Assembly (NCBI GenBank): GCA_036557785.1
Contig: DATBGZ010000085.1
Coordinates: 29,995 to 93,994, forward strand
Origin: DATBGZ01 sp036557785
GTDB taxonomy: Bacteria > Actinomycetota > Actinomycetes > Mycobacteriales > Micromonosporaceae
Direction of reading: 5' to 3'
Length of the DNA stretch: 64,000 nt
Positions 60,764 to 64,000 of this stretch are shown one piece after another. Numbering within the stretch: the first letter of the stretch is position 1; each line of letters starts with the position of its first letter. The notes under the pieces are model-generated. The model was not told the origin of the DNA. It searched no databases and worked only from the letters and a program-made list of their open reading frames with translations. The position numbers and the translations under genes were made by a program.

Positions 60764-61974
60764 CTCTGGTCCTTGAGTTCCGGGCCGCGCAGACACCGCG
60801 CGGGGACCAGCAGCGCGTCCTTGCGCAGGCTGATCCGGTCGCTGTAGCCGCCCACGAGCAGGACATCGCCGTTGGGCAGGGCGGTCAGCGTGGGAAACCA
60901 CCGGGTCGACCCGGTCGTGCCGGGAACTGGGGAGAAGTGGCCGCCGTCGAGGATCGCCAGCTCGGTGCCGCCGCCGACGATCACGCGACCGATCGCATCG
61001 ACGGCCACCGCTTCACTGAACTTGTAGCGCTCGGTATCCATGGTCGGACCGGGCTCGAACCGTCCGCTGGCCACGTCGTAGATCTCGGTGGTGCGCAGCA
61101 CCTGCTTGGTGACGAGCTGTTCGCCCCCGAGCACCAGGACCCGATCGGCGGGCAGCGAGACGATCGCGAACTTGTCCCGGGGCGTGGTCAGGGCGCCGGT
61201 GCTCTGCCAGGCGTCAGAGCCCGGGTCGTAGAGCGCGCTCGCCGTAGCACCGACCACCAGCACCCGGCCATCGGCTAGGCCGATCGCCGCGTCGGCGGCG
61301 ACGCCGGACGGTAGCGCAGCGGCCGGAGTGAATGTATCGCTATCCGGATCGAACAGCTCGGCGGTCCCGCCAGAGACGACGAGCACGCGTCCGTCGGCCA
61401 GCCGGGTCGGGGTGTTCCCGCCCCGGATCCCCGGGAGGGGCCCAGCCGCCTCGAACCGGCCCGTCGCCGGGTCGAAGACCTCGGCGGAGTCCAGTCCCGA
61501 CGTCCCCTCGCGCTCCCAACCACCGACGACGAGCACCCGACCGTCGGCCAGCAAGGTGGCGGTGTGGGTGTCCCGGGGTTGCCGCAGATCCGGACCGGGG
61601 GTGAAGCCGTGGCCGGGCACATAGAACTCCGTACTGGGCGCGCCGTCCGCAGTGGAGCAGCCATCCGTGGCGCAGCCGCCGATGATCAGCACGCGTCCGT
61701 CGGGGAGCAGCGTGGCGGTGTGCGCGGCGCGACCTCGCAGCGGCGTGTCCGAATACGTGGGCTGGACCGGCCGTACGGCCGGCTCGTGCCGGGGCGCGAG
61801 GAGCACGAGGGGCACGGCGACCAGTACCACCGCGGCGGCCGCGCCGAGCAGCAACCTGCGGCGCCGTTGGCGGCGGCCACTGTGCCACGCGGGGCGCATC
61901 GACTCGGGCGCAGGCAGCGCGCTCACGTCCTGCGCCAGGTCCGTGAGCAGCGCCCGCAGTTTCTCATCGCCCAT
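60727..61974 (-). CDS. Membrane-anchored kelch/beta-propeller protein, likely partner of the sigma factor
   Basis: A 415-aa protein. It has a cytoplasmic N-terminus of 40 residues (MGDEKLRALLTDLAQDVSALP then a basic cluster), one membrane helix (about 41-60, LLLGAAAAVVLVAVPLVLLA) and an outside beta-propeller of five or more kelch-like repeats (LLPDGRVLIIGG, LLADGRVLVVGGW, RLADGRVLVVSGG, GLADGRVLVVGA, LPADRVLVLGGE, LPNGDVLLVGGY). Its ATG lies inside the end of the sigma factor gene. The gene order and topology fit an anti-sigma-type sensor, although no zinc anti-sigma motif is visible. It may bind carbohydrates or surface polymers. Confidence 0.75.
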   Translation of the reverse strand: MGDEKLRALLTDLAQDVSALPAPESMRPAWHSGRRQRRRRLLLGAAAAVVLVAVPLVLLAPRHEPAVRPVQPTYSDTPLRGRAAHTATLLPDGRVLIIGGCATDGCSTADGAPSTEFYVPGHGFTPGPDLRQPRDTHTATLLADGRVLVVGGWEREGTSGLDSAEVFDPATGRFEAAGPLPGIRGGNTPTRLADGRVLVVSGGTAELFDPDSDTFTPAAALPSGVAADAAIGLADGRVLVVGATASALYDPGSDAWQSTGALTTPRDKFAIVSLPADRVLVLGGEQLVTKQVLRTTEIYDVASGRFEPGPTMDTERYKFSEAVAVDAIGRVIVGGGTELAILDGGHFSPVPGTTGSTRWFPTLTALPNGDVLLVGGYSDRISLRKDALLVPARCLRGPELKDQSQAGPAIREAAC

Positions 61975-62494
61975 CGCCTTCCCTCCTCCCCCGCGTCGCG
62001 GGACTCAGGTCCGCCAGTTCCGGGGCGAGCTCACGCAGGCGACGCAGCGCCACCGATGTCTGTGACTTCACCGTGCCGATGCTGACCCCGAGGATCTGCG
62101 CGGTCCGGGCCTCGGTCTGGTCCTCGAAGAAGCGCAGCACCAGGACCGCGCGTTGCTTGACCGTGAGCCGGCGCAGCGCCCGCGCGAACACCAACCGCAG
62201 CGGCACCTCGTCGCTGTCGGTGTCTGGCACCCGTACGGTTGGCGGCTCGGCGACCGTGATCTCCCGGCGCTGCCGCCGCCACCACGAGACGGCGTCGCGG
62301 TAGAGCACGGCGCGCGCGTACGCCTCGGGCTGCTCGTCGCGCAGCCGTGACCACCGCGCCGCGACCTTGCTGAGGGCGGACTGCAGCAGGTCCTCGGCCA
62401 GGTGGACGTCACCACAGATGAGGTAGGCCGCACGCAGCAACCGTGGCCGGCTCGAGCGCGCGAACGCCGCGAACTCGTCGTAGGAGTCGGCCAT
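61964..62494 (-). CDS. ECF-type sigma factor, SigE family of actinomycetes
   Basis: A 176-aa sigma-70-family protein with region 2 (ARSSRPRLLRAAYLICGDVHLAEDLLQSALSKVAARWSRL, about residues 8-50) and region 4 (RLTVKQRAVLVLRFFEDQTEARTAQILGVSIGTVKSQTSVALRRLREL, about 110-160) with its HTH. It matches the SigE/SigL-like group found in filamentous actinomycetes. It directs RNA polymerase to its own regulon. ATG 62494 is the most likely start. Its end overlaps the kelch gene start by 11 bp, so the pair is coupled. Confidence 0.88.
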   Translation of the reverse strand: MADSYDEFAAFARSSRPRLLRAAYLICGDVHLAEDLLQSALSKVAARWSRLRDEQPEAYARAVLYRDAVSWWRRQRREITVAEPPTVRVPDTDSDEVPLRLVFARALRRLTVKQRAVLVLRFFEDQTEARTAQILGVSIGTVKSQTSVALRRLRELAPELADLSPATRGRREGDGR

Positions 62495-62817
62495 CACGCC
62501 GATTACAACGCATGAGCCGCCCCACATGGTTGGGGGCAGACCCGAGCGAGGAACAGTCCGGCCGACGAGACACGCGTCAACCGTACGAATGGCCCCAATC
62601 GGTCAGTACGGCGCGATCTCCTGATAGAGGCGGGCAAGATCTTTTAATACTCACGCCGGTCGATGGACCGTACGCATCCCCCGTGCTCACGCAAGGCTGT
62701 GAACTCGGCATATGCATGATCATCGTGATTATGCAACGTCTTGTTTCGATGCCACGTTGGCTGCTATACATCCTCCAGAAACACTTAGGTTTCTTAACTA
62801 TAAGCCAGGAGGAGGAT
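62495..62817. promoter_or_regulatory. AT-richer divergent promoter region of sigma factor and chitinase
   Basis: 323 bp without a gene. It includes an AT-rich part (about 62640-62815), unusual for this window. TGCATGATCA at 62713-62722 and TGATTATGCA at 62725-62734 form an imperfect inverted repeat, a candidate operator about 85 bp upstream of the chitinase RBS. No -10 can be assigned with confidence. Confidence 0.5.
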
Positions 62818-64000
62818 GTGCGCAGATCTGTAGGTGCGGCACTCGCGGCGGCAGGAGCAGCCGCCCTCGTCGCCGGCGTGGTCGTCGCCGCCGGCGGGAC
62901 CGCGCAGGCGACCACGCTCACCAGCAACTGGTACGGCTCCGCGCCGTACGTGATGCCCCTGGACAACAACCCGCCCAACCTGACCACCGTCATGTCGGCC
63001 ACCGGCCAGAAGGCGTTCGAGCTCGCCTTCATCCTCGCCAATGGCAGCTCCTGTAGCCCTGCCTGGGACGGCACCGCCCCGGTCTCGTCCGACACCGCCG
63101 TCGGCAACGTCATCACTGCCGTGCGCAACTCGGGCGGTGACGTCTCCATCTCGATCGGTGGATATGGCGGGACCAAGCTGGGACAGGTCTGCGGCAGCGC
63201 CGCCGCGACCGCGGCGGCCTACCAGCAGGTGATCACCAAGTACTCGCTGAAGGCCGTCGACTTCGACCTCGAGGAGCCCGAGTACGAGAACACCACGGCG
63301 ATCAACTACGAGGTCGGCGCCGCGAAGATCCTGCTGGCCAACAACCCCGGACTCTACGTCTCCATCACCACGGCGGGCACGGCGGCCGGCACCGGCTACT
63401 TTGGACAGAACGTGCTGAACACGGCCAAGAGCATCGGGTTCACACCGAACAACTACTCGATCATGCCCTTCGACGGCGGCTTCAACGGCGCGTCGTCCCA
63501 GACCGCGGCGCTCGAGGCATTCCATGGGCTGTTGATGAGCACGTTCGGCTGGGACAGCGCGACCGCGTATGCCCACGAGGGCGTCTCCATGATGAACGGG
63601 CGCAGCGACAGCGGCGAGTACTTCTATCAGGCCGACTTCGCGACGGTGCTCAGCTACGCGACCAGCCACCACCTGTCGCGGTACACGTTCTGGTCGGTCA
63701 ACCGGGACCGGGCGTGCAACCCGCCGATCGGCACCACGTCGGGCGTCTGCTCCAGCGTGACGCAGAACGACTGGGACTTCACGAGGTACACCACCCAGTT
63801 CGCCGGCGCCACGCCACCGACCAGCCCCCCGCCGACCACCCCGCCCACGACTCCGCCCACGACCAGCACGAGCCCGACCACCGGATGCAGCGCCGCCGCG
63901 TGGAACTCGACGACGGCCTACAACGGCGGCGCGGTCGTCTCCTACAACGGCCACACCTGGACCGCGAAATGGTGGACCCAAGGCGACATACCCGGCAACA
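62818..64000 (+). CDS. Secreted GH18 chitinase with carbohydrate-binding module (cut by window edge)
   Basis: An open frame from GTG 62818, after AGGAGGAGG, runs to the window end (394 residues seen). The signal peptide is MRRSVGAALAAAGAAALVAGVVVAAGGTAQA in composition. The GH18 domain (about 32-320) has DVSISIGGYGG and the catalytic DxDxE motif within VDFDLEEPEY, with Glu as acid. A Pro/Thr linker (TPPTSPPPTTPPTT and repeats) leads to a type 5/12 chitin-binding module (CSAAAWNSTTAYNGGAVVSYNGHTWTAKWWTQGDIPG). It degrades chitin outside the cell. This frame is incomplete only because the window ends. Confidence 0.9.
   Translation, partial: MRRSVGAALAAAGAAALVAGVVVAAGGTAQATTLTSNWYGSAPYVMPLDNNPPNLTTVMSATGQKAFELAFILANGSSCSPAWDGTAPVSSDTAVGNVITAVRNSGGDVSISIGGYGGTKLGQVCGSAAATAAAYQQVITKYSLKAVDFDLEEPEYENTTAINYEVGAAKILLANNPGLYVSITTAGTAAGTGYFGQNVLNTAKSIGFTPNNYSIMPFDGGFNGASSQTAALEAFHGLLMSTFGWDSATAYAHEGVSMMNGRSDSGEYFYQADFATVLSYATSHHLSRYTFWSVNRDRACNPPIGTTSGVCSSVTQNDWDFTRYTTQFAGATPPTSPPPTTPPTTPPTTSTSPTTGCSAAAWNSTTAYNGGAVVSYNGHTWTAKWWTQGDIPGN

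Overview
The window is about 64 kb of very GC-rich DNA with frequent GTG starts, ATGA and GTGA gene overlaps, an F420-type (LLM) oxidoreductase and an ECF sigma factor of the SigE type. This fits a filamentous actinomycete. Micromonosporaceae is my best guess, but it rests only on style. No tRNA, rRNA, CRISPR array or intact insertion sequence was seen.

From 1 to about 35.7 kb lies a dense cholesterol/steroid catabolism island controlled by a KstR-type TetR repressor (35048-35671). Nine 14-bp sites fit the KstR consensus TnnAACnnGTTnnA, seven of them perfectly, and they sit in divergent promoters across the island. Gene content covers side-chain activation (CYP125, FadD19), the first beta-oxidation cycle (FadE26/FadE27, Hsd4A-like SDR), the second cycle (FadE34, EchA19, FadA5), the third cycle (FadE28/FadE29, ChsH1/ChsH2, Ltp2), ring opening (KstD, KshA, KshB) and A/B ring degradation (HsaA, HsaD, HsaC, HsaB, plus HsaE). 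An OB-fold/Ltp pair of the Rv3521-Rv3523 type, a FadD8-like ligase, an LLM oxidoreductase, a nitronate-monooxygenase-like protein and further acyl-CoA dehydrogenases complete it. HsaF, HsaG and the Mce4 importer are not in the window.

Seven copies of a 62-64 bp inverted repeat (arms beginning CGCGATCTTGGG; one copy with different arms but the same layout) are scattered only through the steroid island, mostly between convergent genes. Three of them supply the last codons and the stop codon of a gene.

From 35.7 to 39.3 kb come a membrane molybdopterin oxidoreductase, a duplicated ABM-like protein and a lipoprotein metallopeptidase. From 39.4 to 49.5 kb a minus-strand operon runs LacI regulator, GH39-type glycosidase, family-5 solute-binding lipoprotein, two permeases, two ATPases and a secreted glucanase-like enzyme. 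It ends in a strong hairpin and has a palindromic operator at the regulator's own start. From 49.5 to 50.4 kb there is no intact gene, only a VapC (PIN) toxin remnant. From 50.4 to 53.7 kb lies a homogentisate operon (HmgA, an unassigned 279-aa protein, fumarylacetoacetase).

From 53.7 to 62.5 kb are an amidohydrolase, two acetyltransferases, a GT39-like membrane glycosyltransferase preceded by a PhoP-like triple direct repeat, a small membrane protein, an MFS permease, and a sigma factor overlapping a membrane-anchored kelch protein. The window ends inside a secreted GH18 chitinase with a carbohydrate-binding module. Comparisons to named Mycobacterium tuberculosis proteins are from memory of those families; no database search was run.
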